Below, one piece after another: positions 37,028 to 47,095 of a stretch of DNA of 64,000 nucleotides. The stretch is from the NCBI GenBank assembly GCA_031308135.1, contig JAHLJT010008756.1, forward strand, positions 73,071,821 to 73,135,820, written 5' to 3'. The number at the start of each line of letters is the position of its first letter. Within the stretch, counting starts at the first letter, position 1. The notes beneath the pieces are model-generated. The model was not told the DNA's origin. It worked only from the letters and a program-made list of their open reading frames with translations, and ran no database searches. This DNA is from Acheta domesticus. Taxonomy: Eukaryota; Arthropoda; Insecta; Orthoptera; Gryllidae. A program made the position numbers and the translations under genes.

Positions 37028-38480
37028 TTTAGAGTTAGAGAATTTTAGTTTGGCTGATGAGAGAGGATAGTGTCTGACACCTGAAATACAGTGACGAAGC
37101 TAGAGTCATGCAGTTGGGTATTCTGAAAATCTTATCTTACATTTTTTTTGTAAATTAGCTCCATTCATCGTGGTGTTTTTTTCTCTCCAAAAAAAGTCGT
37201 GGATAATGTGTTCTTCAAAGCTTTCGTTTCTGCACAGTTAATTTCCCACGGAATTTCTCAGGAATGTCTTAACTCTTTAATGTAATAGTATTCCTTTCAC
37301 ATAATGCTGTATATAAAGGTAAAGTTAGTCTGAGTTGTATCAACCGAACCGTCTCTTGATATTTTTTCTATACCAATTTGTCTAACATATACTCAGCAAA
37401 AAACTGCAGGCATGTATTTTGCATTATTTTGCATTATTTTGCAACATTTGTCAGTTCATTTTGAGGCTGCTCACTGTCAAGGAATCGATATTATTTTACT
37501 AGGAAAGAAAACTTTTTGAACGAATGGACGCTTGTAGGTGGAAAACTGCTTTTCGTCCAGAAATTCAATAAAATGAAAGTTGTCGAAATCTTGAAACATG
37601 TAGTCCATCTGAGTCACTACTGTATGTATCAATAATTTTAAAAGATACAATTTTGTATCTTTCAAATAATTCTCACCCTGAAAGTTCATTCAGAGTCGTG
37701 TCTACTTTGATGCATATTTCAATAGTCACTTCATATCTGACACCATATATTAGTACGTATCGCTACTATTTCTATCTCTACGGCGTAGTACTTAACTCGT
37801 GATTCCGCATTGTTGAGCGAAAAATGCATTTCGATATCGTGAATCGTTTAGAAGTTATGAGACTGGCGCATAGTCAGTGGGACATTGTCTGCAACACTAT
37901 ATCTTTAGCTTCATTAATTGTTTCGTAAAGAAAACTAACAAACATCACACAAACGGCACATAAACAACTCTTTTCTTACAACGTCAGGTGATGAGGTGAA
38001 TTTGCATCTGAGACGTGGGCGTGCATCGCTGTACCGTGCCTACCGAGAGCCTAGGCTGCAGCTGGGGTCTCTGGCCAGTGAATGCAAGTGAAAGAGAGAT
38101 AGCGTACGCTCTCTTTTGCGCATGCGCGGCAGAGCCAACCGGTGTCTATCCACTGGCACGCTCCTCGCTCAGCTACCGGCCTCAATATGTATATTTCTGC
38201 AGCCCTGATAATTGCCTTGCGCGTAAACGGAAAAAAGGAGTCGAACACATTTAATTTTCTTCAACGATTCAGTAACAAAAATATTGAAAAATGGTACACA
38301 TCGACAGATTTTATTGAAAAATGATTTGAGTGTTATAGGGCTCCCAGATTACCCTTCACCTTCGCCACTGCTCAAAAAAACCTTATTTGAATATTTTGCT
38401 GTCGCTGAGTCCGAATCCGGTTAGAGAATTTTAGTTCGGCTATTGAGCGAGGATAGAGTCTGATGGCTAAAATATCTTAT
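37028..38480 (+). repeat. Internal direct repeat pair in the hAT element
   Basis: AGAGAATTTTAGTTTGGCTG with ATGAGAGAGGATAGTGTCTGA at about 37036-37080 recurs as AGAGAATTTTAGTTCGGCTA with TTGAGCGAGGATAGAGTCTGA at about 38424-38465. The two copies are 1.4 kb apart in the same orientation. They may be subterminal repeats or traces of an internal duplication. Confidence 0.5.
37477..37700 (-). pseudogene. hAT transposase remnant
   Basis: A 70-codon open frame on the minus strand contains NYLKDTKLYLLKLLIHTVVT followed by QMDYMFQDFDNFHFIEFLDE. The pattern of a helical run ending in LxxQLxxRF and then a short loop resembles the part of ZMYM1-like hAT transposases before the dimerisation region. Flanking frames are broken. 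The call rests on pattern memory plus its place inside an element with hAT ends. Confidence 0.45.
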
Positions 38481-39844
38481 TTAAATGTTTTGCAGTTGCT
38501 GAGTCCGAATACAGTATCTATGCTGTCAAAAGTATTTTTTGACAGCACTCATTCTTGATGAACAGTATTGCAATGATGTTACTTTATTTGGGTTTTAATT
38601 ATACAAACCACCAAGGCAATGCACAAGGAATAAGATCAGTTATTTGAAAAATATTAACTGTTGCATTAAATTAAAATTTTATTTGATGTTTGCATGTCTC
38701 GGTGTACTTGTCACCAAAATTGTAATGAAGTTTACAACATTGTTATAGAAGAATCACCATTGAAGGATATTCAAATATGGTGCAAATTTATTAATATACG
38801 AAAGAGCAATATAAACGAAAAAAATGTAAAAAAGGAAAAATTAAAGTGAGAAAAATAATTGTGATAAAAAATAAAAGTATAATTTAGTTTATTTATTTAT
38901 TTATTATATGCATGTATATATTAATTATAATAATTTATTAATATTTTTTCATTACACACATTTACATGTTTCTCTCATATACGTTTCTACACAAATTGTT
39001 TCATATTATATCAAATGAAAGTAATTTTTGCTAATTTGAAATTTATTGTTAATAACTTATAGATTTTCATTTTTTTAAAACAAATGTACCGAATAAAATT
39101 GACATATTTTTGTAGGCAGAATTCGAATCCGCAACAAAATTAGTGGTTGCCAGTTAAAATTCCAAATTTACCCCCGCCTCAACTCCAGCGGATAGGATGA
39201 GGATGGTAACAATTGCAACCTGATTGATACGTGATATGTGATTATTGGTATATTGAATTTCTAATATATTTATAGTATAATAAAGTCAATCTGATATACG
39301 TATAACATACGTCAAATTTGTTATTACATTCTGTACCCTCCCCCCTTTCCGAAATTAATGCATTTGAGTCATAACCTGACCCCTCCCAAAAGAGAAGCTG
39401 GATCCGCGCCTGCAACATTCAGAAAACATTTATAAAGAGACTATAAAATGACTGAATCTGGAGATTCGTTACATGGTTATTTTTTGCAAAATATTCATTA
39501 AACAGCATAAAGAATGCCTCTGGCTTCGTAATTTCTAATTTAATCATTAATTCGGAATATTACGTTCTGACGCACTGAATCCCACAACTGCGCTGCGAAA
39601 CGTTGCCACATAAATGAAACGAAAAGACATTTTGATGTGATAATGTTATCATTATGTATCATTATGTTACAATTTCTGCCTTTCTTACACTAATTTCCCT
39701 TGATCTCGTAAATCAGCAAAGGATCCTTTGTTTGGCATGTACATATTACAACGCTGTAACACTGATAGCGTTGGCAAACAAACGCAAATAGATCGAATAA
39801 TTAATAATAGAAATTATTAAATACTACAATATTGTAAATTATAA

Positions 39845-40080
39845 AGCACTGAAGGCTTTCACGGCCGGAGTCAATATTCTTGATGTCTTCCGAGCTGATG
39901 GGCCGTGATCCAATTCTCTTGGAACTGTCAAACGTTTCACCCACGACTGCGGTGGGCATCTTCAGTGGCGAGGTCTCGGGCGAAGTGTCCGGACAGCGGC
40001 TTACTAGCGACTGACGCCGTGCTGGTCTCAGCCGCGTTTACAACGGGAAGCCATAGAAATTTTCCAACATCTGAACAATT
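39845..40080 (-). mobile_element. Penelope-like element, 3' terminal fragment
   Basis: On the minus strand this copy ends with CCGGCCGTGAAAGCC, the same 3' end as the element at 44752-45361. It carries the block CTGAAGATGCCCACCGCAGT followed by GTGGGTGAAACGTTT. No GIY-YIG or reverse transcriptase coding remains, so it is a 5'-truncated copy of the end only. Confidence 0.7.
39928..39968 (-). ncRNA. Hammerhead-like motif, degenerate stem I
   Basis: The minus strand reads CCA, CUGAAGA, U, stem II CCCAC/GUGGG, GAA, ACGU, U, UGA. The core bases are kept and stem II is strong. Stem I has only two matching pairs next to the core, so the motif is likely inactive. Confidence 0.45.
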
Positions 40081-40440
40081 TACAGTTTTAATACTAATGA
40101 CACACTACTCCTTGGGTAGGAAGGAATTCATTGGGAGGAATGAAAAACGTTCACTACCTCTCCCAAAAAGCAGTGCAGAGATGTCATACACTGCGTCGCG
40201 GAATGTTGCCACGTTTGTGAAAATAAAAACAAATGTTGATGTTATAATGTTATAATTAAACCGAGGACCTTCGTCCAATTACATATTTTTACTGATTGCA
40301 CTTATCGAAAGGAAATGTATGTAACTTTACCTGAAGTACCCTATCATTTATTACAATAAATGATTACATTATTAGTCAGGAAGGGAAATTCCATTCGCCC
40401 TGTGGCGGGGCCTACGTCTATCTATTAAATTGTATCCCTG

Positions 40441-41455
40441 CTCCACCCTGCTCCACCCTGCTCCACCCTGCTCCACCCTGCTCCACCCTGCTCCGCCCTG
40501 CTCCGCCCTGCTCCGCCCTGCTCCGCCCTGCTCCGCCCTGCTCCGCCCTGCTCCGCCCTGCTCCGCCCTGCTCCGCCCTGCTCCGCCCTGCTCCGCCCTG
40601 CTCCGCCCTGCTCCGCCCTGCTCCGCCCTGCTCCGCCCTGCTCCGCCCTGCTCCGCCCTGCTCCGCCCTGCTCCGCCCTGCTCCGCCCTGCTCCGCCCTG
40701 CTCCGCCCTGCTCCGCCCTGCTCCGCCCTGCTCCGCCCTGCTCCGCCCTGCTCCGCCCTGCTCCGCCCTGCTCCGCCCTGCTCCGCCCTGCTCCGCCCTG
40801 CTCCGCCCTGCTCCGCCCTGCTCCGCCCTGCTCCGCCCTGCTCCGCCCTGCTCCGCCCTGCTCCGCCCTGCTCCGCCCTGCTCCGCCCTGCTCCGCCCTG
40901 CTCCGCCCTGCTCCGCCCTGCTCCGCCCTGCTCCGCCCTGCTCCGCCCTGCTCCGCCCTGCTCCGCCCTGCTCCGCCCTGCTCCGCCCTGCTCCGCCCTG
41001 CTCCGCCCTGCTCCGCCCTGCTCCGCCCTGCTCCGCCCTGCTCCGCCCTGCTCCGCCCTGCTCCGCCCTGCTCCGCCCTGCTCCGCCCTGCTCCGCCCTG
41101 CTCCGCCCTGCTCCGCCCTGCTCCGCCCTGCTCCGCCCTGCTCCGCCCTGCTCCGCCCTGCTCCGCCCTGCTCCGCCCTGCTCCGCCCTGCTCCGCCCTG
41201 CTCCGCCGTGCTCCGCCCTGCTCCGCCCTGCTCCGCCCTGCTCCGCCCTGCTCCGCCCTGCTCCGCCCTGCTCCGCCCTGCTCCGCCCTGCTCCGCCCTG
41301 CTCCGCCCTGCTCCGCCCTGCTCCGCCCTGCTCCGCCCTGCTCCGCCCTGCTCCGCCCTGCTCCGCCCTGCTCCGCCCTGCTCCGCCCTGCTCCGCCCTG
41401 CTCCGCCCTGCTCCGCCCTGCTCTGCCCTGCCCTGCCCTGCCCTGCCCTGCCCTG
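40441..41455. repeat. 10-bp satellite, CTCCGCCCTG x about 98
   Basis: The array starts with five CTCCACCCTG units, then about 93 units of CTCCGCCCTG with a single interior variant (CTCCGCCGTG at 41201). It ends in CTCTGCCCTG, then 5-bp CCCTG and CCCAG units. The opposite strand carries GGGCGG, the GC-box core, once per unit. Long frames on both strands (up to 368 codons) arise only because a 10-bp unit cycles through frames without a stop; they are not genes. Confidence 0.97.
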
Positions 41456-41699
41456 CCCAGCCCAGCCCAACTGGCCCTATCTTGTCTTGCTCCCTATTTG
41501 GAAATTCCCGGTCAACCTCTGTTACTTTCCCTCTAAAAATATTACATTTTTCTTATTAGGAGTTCCAGCTCCCATACTTTCCTCACTTTATCACTAAAAA
41601 CAATAAACAAATCTAAATTACAAAATAAAATGCTTGTGAACTAACGTATATATGCCTTTTGTAGAGTTTTATATAATATACCAATGCTTTCAATAAAGT

Positions 41700-42944
41700 A
41701 CACATCATAAAACTTCAGTATTTTGAATGAAAACCAGTCAGGCTTTAGACCCGGTAAAAGCACAGGGACTGCGCTCCTTAGTGTGATTGAAGATGCCCGA
41801 GATGCAAAAGATAATGATAAAATCACAATTCTCGTCCTTCTCGACTTTAGTAAGGCATTCGATTCTGTCGACCACGATATTTTGTTAGCAAAGTTAAAAA
41901 ACATTGGATGTGCCACACCTACACTCGAATGGTTCTCCAACTATCTATCAGAACGGCAACAAAAAGTTGTGTGCGGTGACAGTGTGTCTTGTATCTTGCC
42001 ATTAGCACACGGCGTCGCACAGGGCTCAGTGTTAGGACCCCTTGCTTTCCTAATTTATGTTAATGATATAGGCAAATCAATAAAAAATTGTTGTCATCAT
42101 TTGTATGCTGATGATCTCCAAATGTATATTAGCGGACCCTCTTCTCGCGTTCCCGAACTTACTAAAAAAATCAACGAAGATCTGCAGTCACTCTCCTCTT
42201 GGTCATCATCAATGGGGCTACTGCTAACCCCCCCAAAAACCTCAGTGTCTTGCAATCGGCTCCAGAAACTCCCTAAAAAAGTTATCACTTTCCGCCCTCC
42301 CTGACATTTGCATAAATGGAACTCCTCTACCGTGGTGTAATGATATGAGAAATTTAGGTGTGCAAATGGATAATACTCTAACCTGGAATGTTCAAATTGA
42401 TAAAATATGTCAAAAAGTATTCGGGTCCCTGCATGTTTTAAAACGCATGCGTACTCCTTTACCTACAAAAACTCGTCAGACCCTTGTATAATCACTCCTT
42501 ATGCCTCACTTTGATTACTGCGATTTCCTTTTGACTGACATAACTTTAAAGCAGCAACGCAAGTTAAAAGTAGCTCAAAATGCATGTATTCGCTTTATTT
42601 TCGACCTTGAAAAATACGACCATATTTCAACTTTTTACGCACACTCTAAAATTCTTACCATTGATAAAAGGCGTTTACTTCACTGCCTTCTCCTCCTCTA
42701 CAAGATTTTAAACAGCACTCATCATGGCACCCTATCACTACGTTTTCAATTTATGAAGCTACATCGTGCCCGAGAGTCACGCCTTATTTGTATTCCGCAT
42801 CACAATACCACTACTTTTAGGAAATCATTCACTGTCACTGCCATCCGTGCCTGGAACAATCTTCCGTCTACTATAAAAAATAGCAGTACTTTTCAAAAGT
42901 TTAAAAAAGGAGTCACAAACTGGATTCATGAAAATATTACTTAA
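41700..42944 (+). pseudogene. CR1-group LINE, 5'-truncated reverse transcriptase ORF
   Basis: From 41711 the frame reads NFSILNENQSGFRPGKSTGT, then LLDFSKAFDSVDHDILLAKL, GVAQGSVLGPLAFLIYVNDI and LYADDLQMYI with the catalytic YADD. The N-terminal reverse transcriptase motifs and any endonuclease are absent. A frameshift sits in the C/A run at about 42229-42240. After it the frame continues with NGTPLPWCNDMRNLGVQMDN. A TAA at 42489-42491 interrupts it, and the frame then runs to 42944, ending with the AWNNLPSTIKNSSTFQKFKK region. The layout fits the CR1/L2/Crack group. Two lesions make it non-functional. The upstream edge lies close to the 10-bp satellite. Confidence 0.88.
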
Positions 42945-43757
42945 CGGCATTGACAGTATTATTGCGTACCAGTACAGTATTACTGTGTTACCAGGACATT
43001 GCCAGCTGTACGTGTACAGCGTCAGATAAAACAAAGGATTAGGGACGCCATACTGCCTTGACGCGGTGACGATTCTCATTCTTCTACCAATCTTATCGTA
43101 CAACATTCTATCCCATTTTTCAAATAAACACTTCTCATCTAACCTTTCTCATATTTCTCTCTTTCTATTTCCTTTTCTCTCTCTCTTTTTTTTCTCTCCC
43201 TTTCTTACTCTCTTTCTCTCTTTTCGGATCACTAAAATCCCTGCTATTTTTGTTTTCTTTCTTTCTCTAAATTATCATTCTAGGTCAATAACTCTTCCTT
43301 TTCCTCCCTTTTTAATCACATTATCTAAGTATTCAATCTTAAAAGTGAACAAATCTCTGTGACACACATAAATACTTTTTTTTTTCATTGTACATTTATC
43401 CTCTTATAGAATAGTTTAACTACTCCGTAATCTAGCTATTTGTTTTTATAACCAATTTGTACTCTCCCTCAATCATTTTAAATAGCATATGAGGAACTAC
43501 CCTTCAATTCATACCTCACGTTTGCTACAGTACCCACCCATATGTGTGCATACCTATGTTATGAGTACATGTTTGTGCATTTGCGCATTTGCTTAATTGT
43601 ACAACGTGATATGCATGCGTCCATGTGCTCACATGTGTATATACTCACAATATAATTTCTATGCTTTATTTCTTGTCTAAATGTGTTTACTAATTTGTAA
43701 TTTTTCTGTCTCAGTTCATCATTTCCTACAACTATTGCTATACGTTAAGATATAACT
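42945..43757. other. CT-rich then AT-rich sequence, perhaps LINE 3' region
   Basis: After the LINE stop codon the plus strand is TTTCTCTC-rich from 43100 to 43350, then AT-rich with no gene. Part of it may be the LINE 3' untranslated region, but its end cannot be placed. Confidence 0.35.
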
Positions 43758-44065
43758 AGCGTACCTGTGCGAGAACTCTCGCATGTTAAATCCCACCCTT
43801 TCCCTATCCATTTATCTATCCGTTCCATAAAGGAGAGTAACTACTAATGTACTTACAGAATATCAAACAAAATAACAATGCAATTGATGTTTGAAACGAA
43901 TTTTCAATTAAAGTTTATTCAACATTATATAGAGATATTCTTGGAACAATTCATACTTCTTTAAAAACAACATTTGAAGACATTTTTCAATCTTCCTTGA
44001 GAGTTAGCTTTTCACTTTCCTTGATAGTCAAATAATAGAAAAGGTTTTTACACTTGAGAAAGTCA
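43758..44065 (+). repeat. Repeat family D, copy 1
   Basis: Begins GCGTACCTGTGCGAGAACTC then TCGCATGTTA, including the near-palindrome TGCGAGA-AC-TCTCGCA. It continues with AAAGGAGAGTAAC, AATGCAATTGATG, TTATTCAACATTATAT and CTTGGAACAATTC. The same order recurs at 45788-46150. No coding capacity. Confidence 0.65.
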
Positions 44066-44334
44066 AGTAAAGTAGTGTGAAAATACCGGATCGGGCAAGA
44101 ACAGACCTACTCATTGCAATATTATTTAACTTTCCTTGATTTGTTATGAAGAACCGAGTGGGTTTTGGAGAGTCAGGGTGCCAGCTTGCTGGGTGAGAAA
44201 ATTGAAAAATTATTTGTTTACTAAAAAGTATTGAATTATTTTCTGCGTCCTTACGTACTTCAAGAAAAACAATTCCGAGCCAAAAAATAATCAAACTAAT
44301 GTTTCCACCTTTGAGTCATTATATTTGGGAGAAA

Positions 44335-44376
44335 AAAAACAAAAACAAAAAAACAAAACAAAACAAAACAAAACAT
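44335..44376. repeat. AAAAC microsatellite
   Basis: A run of A-rich units ending in about five AAAAC repeats; no gene. Confidence 0.85.
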
Positions 44377-44751
44377 GATGATAACCCAGCCAGTCTTTTT
44401 CAATTTGCAGTGGACCAATCGACTAGGTGGAGTTCGCCTCTCTTCTGTTAGCTCATTTATAAATTGTGACTCTTCTTTGCAAAATATAATTTATTATGGC
44501 TAATTACAACACTTTACAAAGCATTCGTGTGCTTTATTAAATTAACAAATTGAGTCTGCACTCTTACACGGCAAAAACAAGTAATAATACAAATCAATAA
44601 CTTTTTAAAGGCATGACTATGATTGTCACTTTTTACTTTTCATGCTATGAAGAGACACAATTTTTAACAGAGCATTCAAGTGGCAACAGCACCTTATTAA
44701 AAACAATTTAATGCATTGGTTTTGGTTTTCAACAAGTACTAAATGCCATTT

Positions 44752-45361
44752 AACATACAATGTAGGCTTTCACGGCCGGTTTCTTCATTGTGGGAAGTTG
44801 CCGGGCTTGCAGGCCGTGGTCCAACGGAGACTCCTCCAAACGTTTCGCCTACAACTGTGGTAGGCATCTTCAGTGGTGATGCTGGCGGGGGCGAAGAACT
44901 CTGTCCGGCAGCACGTCGTCGACTGATGCACTACGGCGTCGGGGAGCCGCATTTATACGCGCGGTTCGCGCCGAGGTTCGCGCGCTCGCGACTGATTGGG
45001 CCGCGTCACCGGTGATCGCGCGTGATTGGCTGGGCACGTCGGTGGTGTTAATGGGCTGCTGCGCCACGTCAGCGGTACTGGTTGGCTGCCGAGATTTTGC
45101 GTAACGAAGTGCCGGGTACCATGCTTTATTTAACTTTTCACTTTCTTCTTTCGTGTTAAAATTATTTTTATGTTTGTAAATCTCGATGGCTTCCATTTGG
45201 AGTCTGCTATAGTAATGCGTGGTGGTGGAGAGAATATCAGTAGCTTCAAAGCGTATGTCGTGGCCGCGTCCTGACAGCGCGTGATCGGCAACTGCTGATT
45301 TTTCTGTTTGTCCTAAACGGCAGTTCCTTTTGTGCTCTGTTATTCGTGTATTGTATTGGCT
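44752..45361 (-). mobile_element. Penelope-like retroelement, 5'-truncated, with GIY-YIG domain
   Basis: The minus frame from about 45361 to 44870 begins SQYNTRITEHKRNCRLGQTE, then KSAVADHALSGRGHDIRFEA and MEAIEIYKHKNNFNTKEESE. This is the second half of the GIY-YIG endonuclease found at the C terminus of Penelope-like elements; the Glu of EAIEI is its metal-binding residue. The N-terminal reverse transcriptase is lost. The element is flanked by the 11-bp direct repeat AAATGCCATTT (44741-44751 and 45362-45372), read as a target duplication; the apparent Met-Ala-Phe start comes from it. The 3' end is CCGGCCGTGAAAGCC plus a short tail. A hammerhead motif overlaps the stop region. Confidence 0.85.
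44836..44876 (-). ncRNA. Hammerhead ribozyme motif of the Penelope-like element
   Basis: The minus strand reads CCA (stem I), CUGAAGA, U, stem II GCCUAC/GUAGGC (six perfect pairs), GAA, ACGU, U, UGG, which pairs with CCA. The core is complete, with one extra nucleotide before stem II as in the other two copies. The cleavage-site base is U rather than the usual C. The motif lies at the end of the GIY-YIG frame. Confidence 0.6.
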
Positions 45362-45787
45362 AAATGCCATTTGTTGGCATTAGAAACAATTAAGTAGGCA
45401 TTAGTAAGCCCACTTCGGTACATGGGAATGTTGCTCAAACGATGTTTGCATTTTTAATATCTTAACGAACCGACACTTTGAGTTTAATATCAAACAGTGT
45501 TTTATTTACAATATGAGTTTGCAGCTGGGAATTGGTATACATACTTCCAGATACCGCCAACATTTAAATCGTACGTTTGGACTGCGATCGTTGGCAGTTG
45601 TCGGGTGACTTGCACTATTCTTTGTATAATTTTAAATTTTGTTGTTTTTTAATTGATTCACGTAGTATTGTAGGCTAGCGCGTTTTGATTTTTGTTTTCC
45701 ATTTATTTCAAGCCATTTTACTTTAGCTATATTAAAAAGTTTGTTCTTTGTGTTGTGCCATAGCACAAGTTTTCCCCCACTACCTCT

Positions 45788-46150
45788 GCGTACACGTGCG
45801 AGAACTCTCGCATGTTAGACCCCACACTCATCCCTATCCTTCTATTTTCATTCTAAGAGGGAAAGTCGTTAACGAAACGTGTTTATTTGTTTAAAATCTA
45901 TAAAGGAGACTTTCAATGTACTAACGCAATTACTAATAAAAATAAAAAAACAATGCAATTAATGTGTAAAAGAAATTTTCAATAAATATTTATTCAATAT
46001 CATGGGGAATTTGCTTGGAACAATTCCCAACACTTACTTAAAAGACATTTGAAGTAATTATTCAATATTCTTTGTCAATTAGGTTTTGGTTTTTCGTAAT
46101 AGACACAAAAATATTAGCTTTTTACTTTTGAGAAAGCTACGTGTCTGAAC
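45788..46150 (+). repeat. Repeat family D, copy 2
   Basis: Second copy of the block at 43758, in the same orientation 2.03 kb away. It shares GTGCGAGAACTCTCGCATGT, AAAGGAGACTTTCAATGTAC, ACAATGCAATTAATG, TTATTCAATATCAT and CTTGGAACAATTC, with one insertion of about 40 bp near 45855. Confidence 0.65.
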
Positions 46151-46965
46151 CCCTTCACTTGAAAATTTCATCGAATGATAACGAAAATATTGGTACAGGT
46201 AAAACACAAACAGTCTTCACTCTTCACTGAACATCCACATCCCTCCACAGTTAAGTACACAGCACTTATAGACCATGAAAAAACGTTAATTGAATAGTTT
46301 CACTACACGTATTAGAAACAATCTTCATAGGTATCAAGCAACTTATAATAGTACTTCTAGTTGTTGCTGGAGAGCAAATCTTGAATTAATGATTATGCAA
46401 ATAAACCTCGTCAGACTGCACAAACTACGGTGTTAACAGAAAGCGTAAATAAAGATTGTCGAATCTAAGCCTTCTAAGCGTGTCGCCATAAAAATTGCTA
46501 CCAGCAGGAAGGACTAAAATATTGAGGTGGCCTTGATAGTATTGAAGCGTGGAACCGAAAAGTTAATTGAATGGATCGGAGAATGTATCATCTTATAAAT
46601 TATGGTGTGAAAAACGTTTCTTTGAGGCTTTTGGCCTCAAAATGTTACTTTTTAAGGCTCTAAAACGCTTTGTTTATGAGTTATTTGCCGATATAGGTTG
46701 ATGTGTGATGCGGGTTGCATTTTACATGCATATTTCGATGCGTTTTTTTTAAAGAAATCATCCATATTTTTATAGTGAAAATGGAATTCGTCAAGTCTCC
46801 GTGAAATTCTCTTTCTTTACAGCCCTCATTTATAAAGATAGGTTGCGTGTAAGAGCCGGAACCCAAAGGTATACTACTGAAATAATACAGGAGATGTTAA
46901 ATTCAAACTATTTTCATTCCTACTTTGTATTTTGTGTGCACTGTTTACTTGTATTGTGACCCTGG
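46150..46965. other. No gene recognised
   Basis: AT-rich sequence with no domain, exon or repeat that I can place. Confidence 0.4.
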
Positions 46966-46979
46966 TAGAGTATTTTGTC

Positions 46980-47095
46980 TTGGCATTCAGCCACCATCCT
47001 GATTGAGGTTTACCTGGGTTTACTCAATCGCATAAGGCGCATGCCGGGATGGTCCCTTTGTTTGCAGTCCCAGGAATAAATGTAGTATACATCGT
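46980..47095 (+). repeat. SINE-like fragment
   Basis: GAGGTTTACCTGGGTTTACT and AAGGCGCATGCCGGGATGGT resemble the GTTTCCCTC...GGCGAATGCTGAGAT segment that follows the tRNA head at 61575-61605. It is a diverged piece without a visible tRNA part. Confidence 0.4.

Larger units (their letters stand above)
36274..39412. mobile_element. hAT-type DNA transposon with 8-bp target duplication
   Basis: The ends are CAGGCGCGGATCCA and its reverse complement (GGATCCGCGCCTG at 39400-39412). Both ends are flanked by the identical octamer CAACATTC (36266-36273 and 39413-39420). An 8-bp duplication and CAG-type ends are the hallmarks of hAT elements. The element is 3139 bp long. Inside is a minus-strand remnant of the transposase (37477-37689). 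G- and C-rich subterminal blocks (GGGGGGTCACGG...ATGACCCCCCCC) lie near the left end. The rest is decayed and includes a GC-rich patch at 38010-38190. Confidence 0.85.
39590..40262 (+). repeat. Direct repeat pair of about 65 bp
   Basis: CTGCGAAACGTTGCCACATA and GACATTTTGATGTGATAATG (39590-39648) recur as TCGCGGAATGTTGCCACGTT and AAATGTTGATGTTATAATG (40195-40255). The copies flank the Penelope-type end at 39845-40030 and are diverged. They may be an older repeat in which the Penelope copy inserted. Confidence 0.45.

Noticed and set aside
40418..41536. Long open frames (350 and 368 codons) on both strands
   Set aside because: They lie entirely in the 10-bp satellite, whose unit has no stop in any frame; the peptide is a mere translation of the repeat.
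42097..42288. Minus frame opposite the LINE reverse transcriptase
   Set aside because: Shadow of the plus-strand ORF; the YADD and GSVLGP motifs are on the plus strand.
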